DNA of 64,000 nt from CALDTK01 sp965213735 (GTDB lineage: Bacteria; Bacteroidota; Bacteroidia; Chitinophagales; Saprospiraceae). The stretch covers positions 62,001 to 126,000 of the forward strand of contig CBDCAB010000005.1 of the NCBI GenBank assembly GCA_965213735.1, read 5' to 3'. Under the pieces are notes generated by a model. That model made no database searches. It saw nothing but the letters and a program-made list of their open reading frames with translations, and was not told where the DNA came from. The translations under genes and the position numbers were made by a program. This document shows, piece by piece, positions 52,116-59,930 of the stretch; the first letter of the stretch is position 1, and every line of letters starts with the position of its first letter.

Positions 52116-52784
52116 ATGACTTACAAAAGCGCAGCTGCTCTATTAGTATTTCTTTGGGTGCTGGCGGCTAGCGTGTCCGGCCAATCAGATGTAGCGACTA
52201 AGGCTATCGGTCGAGCGCAATTAGCCATAGACGCAAGTGGTCTGTTGATAAATCACGGCAGACTGATTTATAATTATCGCATCAGGCCTGCCACCGCTAT
52301 TGTGGTCGGACTACAAACGCGGACTTTAGCGGGCAGTTATCTGATTGATTCTTCTCAGACAACGCTGCCTTCGCGGCGCTTTGAAACGATTTCTGAGGGA
52401 AGAAGGACATTGGATCTACGAGCCGGAATACGGTATTACATCGGAAAGAATCAGGCGCAACGCGGCTTTTGGTTTGAAGGTACCGGAATAGTAATGATTC
52501 ACAATTGGAGAACAAAGGAATATCAAAGATTGCTGGAGGAGTCGGAGAGTATAGGGGGTACTACGAGTTCGCCTAACTACAGCTTTGTCGGAGTAGTCGG
52601 CACTGTCGGATATCGCTATGTTTTCGCAAGTGGCCTCAGTTTAGAAGCATATTACAGTTTGCGCTCTGCCTTGGATTTTGTGAAGTTTCCAGCATCACCC
52701 GGTATTAGTGAAGAGCGAAGACGGACAGGAGGATTTGATACAGCGGGTTACGGGTCTTTTTTGACGGTGGGGTATGTGTGGTGA
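52116..52784 (+). CDS. hypothetical outer membrane beta-barrel protein
   Basis: 222 residues from ATG 52116. Signal peptide ALLVFLWVLAASVSGQ, then predicted barrel strands RLIYNYRIRPATAIVVGLQT, TLDLRAGIRYYIGKNQ, GFWFEGTGIVMIHNW and GLSLEAYYSLRSALDF, ending YGSFLTVGYVW, the usual aromatic end of an outer membrane barrel. No family name. Operon partner of the preceding gene, 4 bp apart. Confidence 0.7.
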   Translation: MTYKSAAALLVFLWVLAASVSGQSDVATKAIGRAQLAIDASGLLINHGRLIYNYRIRPATAIVVGLQTRTLAGSYLIDSSQTTLPSRRFETISEGRRTLDLRAGIRYYIGKNQAQRGFWFEGTGIVMIHNWRTKEYQRLLEESESIGGTTSSPNYSFVGVVGTVGYRYVFASGLSLEAYYSLRSALDFVKFPASPGISEERRRTGGFDTAGYGSFLTVGYVW

Positions 52785-52807
52785 GATGGGTATTGGATGT
52801 GGGAAAG

Positions 52808-52853
52808 ATCGCTGCGCTGCTGGAGGCTGGATCGCTGCGCTGCTAGAGGCTGG
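52808..52853 (-). repeat. 23-bp tandem repeat, two copies
   Basis: Two units of GATCGCTGCGCTGCTGGAGG plus CTG, the reverse complement of the four-unit array at 63154-63245. Confidence 0.85.
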
Positions 52854-52887
52854 ACTGCTGTTCTGGGGTGCTGTTCTGGGGTGCTGG

Positions 52888-52911
52888 CCTGACCACAATG
52901 ATGTGGTCAGG
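52888..52911. repeat. palindrome, CCTGACCACAA family variant
   Basis: CCTGACCACA-ATGA-TGTGGTCAGG: arms intact, centre changed. Lies between two convergent genes. Confidence 0.8.
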
Positions 52912-52934
52912 CTAGGTGCTAGGAACAACTAGAG

Positions 52935-53513
52935 CTACTTTATAATTAACTGCCTCACCATCCACATCATCTCAGCCTCAATCTCATTGCTGGTTTGCAG
53001 GTAGGCTTGAGCCTCCTGAAGCGTGTCATCGTATATTTTTGGATCGTCGTAGGGGAGGCGCGATCGGTAGCTCGCACCCGCCACCATCGGACAGGCATTA
53101 TCAGCGGCAGCACATACCATCAATGCGACTGCACCTCGCGGAGAGGCCACCTGACTTATAGCTTCCTCCACCGACTTCGACCACAACACACAGTTGATAC
53201 CGTGTCCCGATACAGCCACTCGTGGATTGGCGAGCCTATAGTCGGCCGACACCACAAAGCCCCGCGCTGCGAGCACTCGCGAAATTCCAGGAGCTACCGC
53301 CGTGACTTCCGTGCCACCCGAGGCCACGCGCACTCCGCTCAGCCCGTGCTGCTGGAGCGCCACCGTTAGCCAAACCTCTGCCAACTGACTGCGGCGCGAA
53401 TTGTGGGTGCAAACTGTCACTACCCCCGCACCGCCGCCTAAATCCAAACGGCGTGCAATGGCAGCCGCACATGATCGCAGTATGGGTTTGCGGTGAGCCC
53501 GTACACTAAACAT
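52935..53513 (-). CDS. low-molecular-weight phosphatase / ArsC-like protein
   Basis: 192 residues from ATG 53513. The P-loop VVTVCTHNSRRSQLAEVW has the CX5R active site of low-molecular-weight tyrosine phosphatases and thioredoxin-coupled arsenate reductases; the C-terminal acidic loop YDDPKIYDDT supplies the general acid. Cys residues in CAAADNACPM resemble ArsC redox cysteines, favouring an arsenate-reductase-like enzyme, but no ars genes are nearby. An upstream ATG at 53564 would add 17 residues. Confidence 0.85.
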   Translation of the reverse strand: MFSVRAHRKPILRSCAAAIARRLDLGGGAGVVTVCTHNSRRSQLAEVWLTVALQQHGLSGVRVASGGTEVTAVAPGISRVLAARGFVVSADYRLANPRVAVSGHGINCVLWSKSVEEAISQVASPRGAVALMVCAAADNACPMVAGASYRSRLPYDDPKIYDDTLQEAQAYLQTSNEIEAEMMWMVRQLIIK

Positions 53514-53601
53514 GGTAGCCGAAGTGTGTTGCACCTCGTAAAGGTGCAGGCGCAACATTAGCACAGTATTAAGACTGTGTAGCCACTATTACAATATTCA
53601 A

Positions 53602-53631
53602 AGCCCCGCCAGCCTTGCGGCTAACGGGGCT
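53602..53631 (-). terminator. terminator hairpin after the repeat protein gene
   Basis: AGCCCCG and CGGGGCT form the outer stem with an inner AGCC-TTGC-GGCT hairpin. On the minus strand it ends in TTTG and lies 50 bp past the stop of the following-listed gene. Confidence 0.7.
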
Positions 53632-53682
53632 CGAATGTTTAGGTAATCAGACCCTGAGGGACAGGGAGAGATCCGTGCAAGT

Positions 53683-54933
53683 CTAGTAGTCTACGCCGAG
53701 CGCTCTGAGCGTTTCGAAGTCGAGTTGACCTACAGGGAGGTTGTTCTCACGCTGGAACTTCACGAGAGCAGCTTTGGTGCGGCTACCCATAACGTTGTCG
53801 GCTGGACCTGGATCGTAGCCACGTGTGCGCAAAGCGGTCTGCACGTCGCGTACCATCTGAGTGGTTACGTCGCTGCCGCAGACGATCTCACGCCACTCTG
53901 TAAATCCACCTTTGCGGACGAGTTGGCGCTTAGTTACTGTGGTAAACTCAGCAGGTACGTCGATGGTGCGAGTAGTTGCTGGCGTCTTAACCACACGGCG
54001 AGTTACAGTAGTAAACTCCGCTGGGATGACCTCAGTAGTTGTCGTTGCAGGTGTCCTCAGCACCCGACGGGTCACAGTCTTAAACTCAGCAGGAATGACT
54101 TCCGTACGAGTTGTTGCTGGCGTCTTAATGATGCGCTTAGTTACAGTAGTGTACTCAGCAGGAATTTCCTCTGTACGCGTTGTCGCAGGTGTACGTACCA
54201 CACGGCTCGTGCGTGATGCCATCTTGGCAGGAATGATTTCTGTTGTTACACAGTTGCTGTTAGGCGTTCCGTCTCCACCTTCGCAACCTATATTGATGCG
54301 GCGGCTTACGGTGCGGTATTGAGCGGGCGTCTCCACAAGGCACCAAACGAGGCAATCGTTTGGATCTGCACTGAGGCAGTTGCGGTCAGCTTTACGCTTC
54401 ACCCACTTGGTAGATGCTGGTGAAGTTTCAATTTGCTCAGTGAGAGTCTCGTAACGCGGCTCACGAACAACTACACGGCTGCTCTCAGGCTCTGCTATGT
54501 ATTCCTCAGTTACGGTTTCGTACTCGGCAGGCACAGCAACGAGGCGGGTAGCCGCATCTTTTGCTACAATCTGCTCGGTTACCGTCTCAAACTCAGCGGG
54601 TACAGCGATAAGCCTTGTCGCCTCAGGCGTGATCATCATCTGCTCAGTAATAGTCTCATACTCAGCTGGAATAGTGACTACGCGGGTAGACTCGGCTTTC
54701 TGCAGAACCTGCTCGGTGACAGTCTCGTACTCGGCTGGTATAGCTTCCTGACGGATGCTAGCGGGGCGAGTCTCTATTTCTTGGGTGACAGTTTCGTACT
54801 CGTCAGCGATCAAACACTTGGCGTAGCACTTACCTGGCTCCGCATTGGCTGGCATGTCACTAGGCATTTGTGCCTGTAGCGATCCTGCCAGTAGCAAGCC
54901 AGCTGCCGAAAGGGTTAAAGTAAGTTTCCTCAT
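53683..54933 (-). CDS. IPAEYETVTE-repeat protein with peptidoglycan-binding domain
   Basis: 416-residue exported protein (signal MRKLTLTLSAAGLLLAGSLQA, ATG 54933). Two blocks of ~23-residue repeats follow. The first has about six units built on IPAEYETVTEQ with a following STR; the second has about five on IPAEFTTVTRR with TPATTRT. They are separated by a Cys-containing insert (DRNCLSADPNDCLVWC, IGCEGGDGTPNSNC). The C-terminus (about 350-416) is a peptidoglycan-binding type 1 domain: VRDVQTALRTRGYDPGPADN, MGSRTKAALVKFQRENNL. It probably forms a long beta-structured stalk anchored to the wall. Function unknown. Confidence 0.85.
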   Translation of the reverse strand: MRKLTLTLSAAGLLLAGSLQAQMPSDMPANAEPGKCYAKCLIADEYETVTQEIETRPASIRQEAIPAEYETVTEQVLQKAESTRVVTIPAEYETITEQMMITPEATRLIAVPAEFETVTEQIVAKDAATRLVAVPAEYETVTEEYIAEPESSRVVVREPRYETLTEQIETSPASTKWVKRKADRNCLSADPNDCLVWCLVETPAQYRTVSRRINIGCEGGDGTPNSNCVTTEIIPAKMASRTSRVVRTPATTRTEEIPAEYTTVTKRIIKTPATTRTEVIPAEFKTVTRRVLRTPATTTTEVIPAEFTTVTRRVVKTPATTRTIDVPAEFTTVTKRQLVRKGGFTEWREIVCGSDVTTQMVRDVQTALRTRGYDPGPADNVMGSRTKAALVKFQRENNLPVGQLDFETLRALGVDY

Positions 54934-55038
54934 TGGTCGAATTTTCAAAAGTTAGTTCAAAAGTTTGGGTGTAGGTGGTTGACAAGACAAAACTGCTGCG
55001 GGTGAATATACAAACGCCGACGCTTAGCTAGTCAACAG

Positions 55039-56295
55039 TTAGACAAACGTAGGGAACCGCCGTAGTTGTTCAACCAAAGTCGCAGGGCAGGCCAGGAAGC
55101 TCTTCTCTACCCGTTTGGCCTCGACTCCAAAATCCATACTTTCAGAGAGCGGTTTGACTTCTCCACTTTTGTAAAGTATGGCAATTTCATCTTTAAGAGC
55201 AACATATGCACTGTTGGATTCTCTTCCCACAATTACTAAATATCTTGCCTGTTCGGCGTCAACACCATATATGGCCTGCGCCCGCTTGCGTAAGGCAGCT
55301 ACTTGTGAAGCAGCAATAGGACGATCATAAAAGCTCAATTTAAAAAGCTCTCGATCGAGCAAACTTCTGCACAAAAACTGTAGCAACTTATCTGATGCTC
55401 CCGCTCCTGCCTTCAATGCCGCTACAATATCAGTATCATCAAGTTGAGAAAATTGCTGCAACACGCCCGTGTGCACATCCTCGAAATCACAACTTTCCAC
55501 ATGACGAATGAGGAAAAAATGCAAGGCTGTACTTACGCCTTCTACAGGCGCACCAGCGCGTATCACCTCCGCAAGCCGCCGCAAAGCCTCTTTTAGCATC
55601 AGCTCGGCGGCTAAAACGGTTTTATGTAAATAAACCTGCCAGTACATCAAGCGCCGGGCAATTAGGAATTTCTCAATAGAATATATCCCCTTCTCCTCCA
55701 CAACGAGTTGATTATCAACTACATGCAGCATCTTTATGATGCGCTCTGAGCCTATCACACCTTCACTCACCCCCGTGAAGTAGGTGTCGCGATTGAGGTA
55801 GTCGAGCCGATCAATATCTAGCTGGCCACTCACCAGCTGGTGGAGGTAAGGCTTAGGGTGAGTACCCGTAAAAATAGAAATGGCAACAGCGAGTCGACCG
55901 CCAAATTGCTGGTTGAGCGCTTGCATAAAACACAGCGTCAGCGATTCGTGATGCGCATCAATAATATCTCCCTCCAGGGTATGACTAAACGGTCCGTGAC
56001 CAATATCGTGCAGCAGTATCGCTAGTTGCGCCCCTTCGTACTCTTCAGCCGAAATGTTGATGCCTTTGGTGCGCAGATTATCCAGGGCTTCCGTCATGAG
56101 GTGAAGAGCACCGAGCGCATGTTGAAAGCGCGTATGCTGAGCACCTGGATACACATAATGCGTGAGCGAAAGCTGCCGAATGCGCCGTAGCCGCTGAAAC
56201 CAGGGATGATCAACCACCTCCAGCACCAGCCCTCGTGGTATGGCGATAAAGCCGTACACCGGGTCATTCACAATTTTATGGGGGTGACTCGGCAT
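55039..56295 (-). CDS. HD-domain phosphohydrolase (dNTPase-like)
   Basis: 418 residues of the SAMHD1/dGTPase-like HD superfamily (YdhJ type). Seen: KIVNDPVYGFIAIPRGL, HPWFQRLRRIRQLSLTHYVY, metal ligands H in ARFQHALGALHL-type TRFQHALGALHLM, HD in LAILLHDIGHGPFSHTLEGD, and the later D of DIDRLDYLNRD. Such proteins hydrolyse (d)NTPs to nucleosides and triphosphate or act on other nucleotides. It is divergent from porX across about 210 bp. A 13-bp deletion variant of the 14-mer lies just upstream of the gene (56332). Confidence 0.9.
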   Translation of the reverse strand: MPSHPHKIVNDPVYGFIAIPRGLVLEVVDHPWFQRLRRIRQLSLTHYVYPGAQHTRFQHALGALHLMTEALDNLRTKGINISAEEYEGAQLAILLHDIGHGPFSHTLEGDIIDAHHESLTLCFMQALNQQFGGRLAVAISIFTGTHPKPYLHQLVSGQLDIDRLDYLNRDTYFTGVSEGVIGSERIIKMLHVVDNQLVVEEKGIYSIEKFLIARRLMYWQVYLHKTVLAAELMLKEALRRLAEVIRAGAPVEGVSTALHFFLIRHVESCDFEDVHTGVLQQFSQLDDTDIVAALKAGAGASDKLLQFLCRSLLDRELFKLSFYDRPIAASQVAALRKRAQAIYGVDAEQARYLVIVGRESNSAYVALKDEIAILYKSGEVKPLSESMDFGVEAKRVEKSFLACPATLVEQLRRFPTFV

Positions 56296-56448
56296 ATGCT
56301 TCTTTCCCGGCAGCGTAGCTTTTCTGTTTCCGCTTTCGCAAAACTAGTGGTGCCTCCCCAGTTTTTTAGCCTACCCTGCACCGAGAGCCCATCTGCTGCG
56401 TTAGCTACTCACCTACCCAGTCATTAATCCGCAGAAAACCGTAGTTCC

Positions 56449-56502
56449 AGCACCCCAGCCCCCAACACCCAGCACCCAACACCCAGCCCCCAACACCCAA
56501 TC
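56449..56502 (+). repeat. CACCCAGCCCCCAA simple repeat
   Basis: About six short units of CACCCAGC / CCCCAACA immediately before the porX ATG at 56509. Similar tracts occur at 42005-42038 and 42670-42702. Confidence 0.75.
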
Positions 56503-56508
56503 CCACAC

Positions 56509-58071
56509 ATGTCCAACCTCCGCATCCTCTGGGCCGACGACGAAATCGACCTTCTCAAGCCCCAACTGCTCTTCCTTGAAAAAAAAGGGTACCACGTCAC
56601 CACAGTCACCAATGCCCACGATGCGCTCGAAGAAGCACAAGAGCACGCCGACTTTGATGTCGTGTTTCTCGATGAAAACATGCCCGGCCGCTCAGGGCTC
56701 GATATACTTCCCGAAATCAAAGCCGCACGGCCCGATGTGCCTGTGGTGATGATTACCAAGAGTGAGGAAGAGAATATTATGGAAGAGGCGATTGGCGGAC
56801 AAATAGCCGACTACCTCATCAAGCCCGTCAAGCCTACCCAGATTCTGCTCACGCTCAAAAAACTAACGGAAGGCAGAGAGCTCGTGCGCTCGGCAACAGC
56901 GAGTCAATACCAGCGGGAATTTCGCGAGCTACTCATGGAGATCAATTCTGGTCTCGACCACAATGCCTGGGTGAGTGTCTACAAGCGCATTGTTGAGTGG
57001 GAACTCCGTCTCGACGAATCTCGCGCCGAAGGCATGGCCGATATTCTTGCCATGCAAAAACAGGAGGCCAACGGTGAATTCTCCAAATTCATCGTCAAAA
57101 ATTACCTCGACTGGATGGCCGCCCCAGCAGGCGAACGACCAACTTTCTCACACGAGTTGCTACGCGAAAAAATCCTCCCCCACCTACAGGACGATCGACC
57201 TTCGGTGATGGTGCTGTTCGACAACCTCCGCTACGACCAGTGGCGCATCCTACAGCCGATCATCAACGAGCTCTTTACCATCGAGCAAGAAGATCACTTT
57301 TATTCCATCCTGCCCACCAGCACACAGTATTCACGCAATGCAATTTTTGCCGGCATGATGCCAGCTCAAATCGAGCGTACCTACAAGGACAAGTGGCTCA
57401 ACGACTTCGATAAGGGCGGTAAAAACAACGAGGAGGATTTCTTTCTCACTGAGCAGCTGCAACGGGTGGTGCGTCGCGATCTGAAGCATTCCTACACCAA
57501 GATCACGCAGATCGCCAAGGCAAAAGAGTTTGAGGAAAAAGCCCTCGATTTGCTCAACAACGACCTCAGTGTGGTCGTCTACAACTTCATAGACATGCTC
57601 TCGCATGCGCGCACCGAGATGGAAGTCCTCAAGGAATTGGCGGGCGATGAAAGTGCCTACCGCTCACTCACGCGCTCCTGGTTTTTACACTCCCCTATCT
57701 GGAGCGCTATGAAAAAATGGGCAGAACGCGATGTGCAACTGTTCATTACCACCGACCACGGCACCATTCGCGTCAACACCCCCTCAAAAGTGGTGGGCGA
57801 CCGCGAAACGACTACCAACTTGCGCTACAAACTCGGCCGCAACCTCAGCTACGAGAAGCGCGATGTGCTCGAAATTCGCAAACCAGAAGATGCTGGCCTG
57901 CCTCGCCCCAACGTTTCTTCGAGCTACATCTTCGCCAAGGAGGATAAGTACTTCCTGTATCCCAATAACTACAACCACTACCACAACTATTACAAGAACA
58001 CCTTCCAGCACGGCGGCATCAGCTTGGAAGAGATGGTATGCCCTGTCATCCGGCTGCGCAGCAAAAGCTAA
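56509..58071 (+). CDS. porX: PorX, T9SS response regulator with PglZ domain
   Basis: 520 residues. N-terminal receiver domain (1-120): acidic pair in RILWADDEID, phosphoacceptor Asp55 in VVFLDENMPG, Thr in VVMITKSEEE and Lys in YLIKPVKPTQ. After a helical linker comes a PglZ/alkaline-phosphatase-type domain (about 205-520): VMVLFDNLRYDQWRILQPII, YNFIDMLSHARTEME, VQLFITTDHGTIRVN and the C-terminal FQHGGISLEEMVCPVI. This arrangement is diagnostic of PorX, the cytoplasmic regulator that works with PorY to control T9SS genes in Bacteroidota. Its presence fits the T9SS cargo genes at 9.7-14.2 kb. A simple-repeat tract occupies its leader. Confidence 0.95.
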   Translation: MSNLRILWADDEIDLLKPQLLFLEKKGYHVTTVTNAHDALEEAQEHADFDVVFLDENMPGRSGLDILPEIKAARPDVPVVMITKSEEENIMEEAIGGQIADYLIKPVKPTQILLTLKKLTEGRELVRSATASQYQREFRELLMEINSGLDHNAWVSVYKRIVEWELRLDESRAEGMADILAMQKQEANGEFSKFIVKNYLDWMAAPAGERPTFSHELLREKILPHLQDDRPSVMVLFDNLRYDQWRILQPIINELFTIEQEDHFYSILPTSTQYSRNAIFAGMMPAQIERTYKDKWLNDFDKGGKNNEEDFFLTEQLQRVVRRDLKHSYTKITQIAKAKEFEEKALDLLNNDLSVVVYNFIDMLSHARTEMEVLKELAGDESAYRSLTRSWFLHSPIWSAMKKWAERDVQLFITTDHGTIRVNTPSKVVGDRETTTNLRYKLGRNLSYEKRDVLEIRKPEDAGLPRPNVSSSYIFAKEDKYFLYPNNYNHYHNYYKNTFQHGGISLEEMVCPVIRLRSKS

Positions 58072-58184
58072 AAAATCCGCCTACGCTACGGTCGCAGCAG
58101 CAAGTATCCCTAATGCTTTGCTAAGCTGAGACTCAGCAGCTATTTACAGCGTAATCTCGCGGTCTTAACCCGCCAATGTTCGCT

Positions 58185-58769
58185 ATGAAAGTGTTCCTTG
58201 TCTTAATGAGCTTGCTGTCGGTCCAGCAGTTAGTTGTTGCACAGAAGGCGACGCTACCACCGCAAGGTTCCACAGCTCCTTTTCACCGGCTGCTCATCGT
58301 CAACGAGAACAACGAGCTGCTAGTAGCTAAAGTCGGCGAGCGGAACTTCCTCGTTACCCCTGGTTTCTACCAAGACAACCTCACGACATTCTCGGAAGGA
58401 CTCGATAAGCTTGCCGCGGAATACAACCTGCCGCTCAACAATCCCGAGCTGAAAGGAGTCTTTTCGCTGCGCCGCAAGACAGATAAAGAGAACAGTGTAT
58501 CGGTGCGCCTCGTCTACCGCGTCGATGTTGATTTACAAGGTCAACAGCTTACCACGCCTGCCGGTGTGAAGGAGCTGCGTTGGGTCAACTTCGAGGAGGT
58601 ATCTCGCTCGGGGATGATGCCGCACATTGTCGCGATGATCAAGCAGGTCAATAGCGATCCAAACGTAATTTGGGGCGGTACACTCCTCCAAACCACCAAC
58701 TCCGACGGCACACCAAGGGTGCAGGTAGAAGGCGAGTTTTATCGCTTAGGAGATTGTCGCGAGCATTAG
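58185..58769 (+). CDS. exported Nudix-fold-like protein
   Basis: 194 residues from ATG 58185, with signal peptide VFLVLMSLLSVQQLVVAQ. The mature part reads like a Nudix fold (FHRLLIVNENNELLVAKVGE, VTPGFYQDNLTTFSEGLDKL, SVRLVYRVDVDL, KELRWVNFEEV), but the Nudix box REXXEE is missing, so hydrolase activity is unlikely. A periplasmic Nudix-like protein without the catalytic box is unusual; a ligand-binding role is possible. An in-frame ATG at 58176 is an alternative start. Confidence 0.65.
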   Translation: MKVFLVLMSLLSVQQLVVAQKATLPPQGSTAPFHRLLIVNENNELLVAKVGERNFLVTPGFYQDNLTTFSEGLDKLAAEYNLPLNNPELKGVFSLRRKTDKENSVSVRLVYRVDVDLQGQQLTTPAGVKELRWVNFEEVSRSGMMPHIVAMIKQVNSDPNVIWGGTLLQTTNSDGTPRVQVEGEFYRLGDCREH

Positions 58770-58810
58770 GCATTTAGGGAGTAGGCTACACTAAAAGTAT
58801 CCTTCCACAA

Positions 58811-58949
58811 GGCGCAGCTCGCGCCGCAGGCCCACCCGCCGGAGGCAAAGCGCCGCAGGCTCCCACCGCCGGAGGCTCCCACCGCCGGAGGCCAACCGCC
58901 TGAGGCAATACCGCCGGAGGCAAAGCGCCGCAGGCTCCCACCCCCGAGG
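58811..58949. repeat. CCGCCGGAGGC repeat tract
   Basis: About eight alternating units of CCGCCGGAGGC and GCGCCGCAGGC, ending 15 bp before the EamA transporter start. Same family as 20657-20757 and 27497-27597. Confidence 0.85.
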
Positions 58950-58964
58950 CAATACCTTACCCCC

Positions 58965-59867
58965 GTGACCTCCACCCGCGCCTACCTCGAGCTCCACATC
59001 GCCGTGCTGCTCTACGGGCTAACAGCCATCATCGGCGAACTACTCACGCTCTCGGCACTGCCGCTGGTCTGGTGGCGCGTCGGGCTGGCAAGCATCAGCT
59101 TCGTGCCGCTGGTACTGCTGTGGAAAGGACGCTTTTCGCTCACCAAACAACTCTTGCTGCCCATCGTCGGCATCGGCTGCATCGTGGCTTTGCACTGGCT
59201 CACCTTCTACGGCAGCATCAAACTCGCCAATGCCTCGGTCGCTCTCATCTGTTTTGCCACCACCTCGCTCATGACCTCACTGCTCGAGCCGTGGCTACTG
59301 CACAAACCCATCAAATGGTTTGATGTCGGCCTCGGAGCACTCGTCATTCCTGGTATGCTGCTGGTGGTGGGGCTCATCAACCCTAACTACTACCTCGGTA
59401 TGGCAGTGGGCTTGCTCTCCGCATTTTTAGCGGCGCTTTTTTCAACTCTTAATAAGCGCTACGTCGCATTCGTGCGACCGGTAGATTTAGCGGCCACCCA
59501 AATGCTAGCTGCCTTCGTGTTTCTCAGCGTGACCTGGCCTGTGCTCCGCTACGTCGACATGGGCAAGGTCAGCTACTGGCCAAGCGCTGCTGATTGGCCT
59601 CTGCTGTTGCTACTCGTGCTCGGCTGCACCACCCTAGCCTACCTGCTCACCATGCGAAGCCTCCGCATCCTCAGTGCATTCGCATCCAACCTTGGCATCT
59701 CTCTCGAACCCGTGTATGGTATCCTGCTCGCCACGATTTTTCTCGATCAGCACGAGGCGCTAAGTGCAGGTTTTTACCTCGGGGCAGGGCTAATTTTCCT
59801 AGCCGTTCTCGCCCATCCTCTGCTGAGACGCGCCAGGCGACGGCGACTCGCAGGCACTCCGCTTTGA
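58965..59867 (+). CDS. EamA/DMT-family transporter
   Basis: 300-residue inner membrane transporter of the drug/metabolite superfamily with about ten hydrophobic helices in two EamA halves. Seen: ELHIAVLLYGLTAIIGELLT, LHWLTFYGSIKLANASVALI (the end of EamA 1 before the conserved Pro), GLLSAFLAALFSTLNKRYV and FASNLGISLEPVYGILLATI. GTG start, since a GC-rich repeat ends 15 bp before it and no ATG fits. Substrate unknown; relatives export amino acids or metabolites. Confidence 0.9.
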   Translation: MTSTRAYLELHIAVLLYGLTAIIGELLTLSALPLVWWRVGLASISFVPLVLLWKGRFSLTKQLLLPIVGIGCIVALHWLTFYGSIKLANASVALICFATTSLMTSLLEPWLLHKPIKWFDVGLGALVIPGMLLVVGLINPNYYLGMAVGLLSAFLAALFSTLNKRYVAFVRPVDLAATQMLAAFVFLSVTWPVLRYVDMGKVSYWPSAADWPLLLLLVLGCTTLAYLLTMRSLRILSAFASNLGISLEPVYGILLATIFLDQHEALSAGFYLGAGLIFLAVLAHPLLRRARRRRLAGTPL

Positions 59868-59930
59868 AAATTTGTAGCTGCAAGCCTCACCAGTTCTACC
59901 GACTGCTTTAGCCTCCAAAGCTCTTTACCG

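Noticed and set aside
52935..53513. Arsenic resistance operon
   Set aside because: Only an ArsC-like phosphatase fold is present; no arsR, arsB or acr3 gene flanks it.
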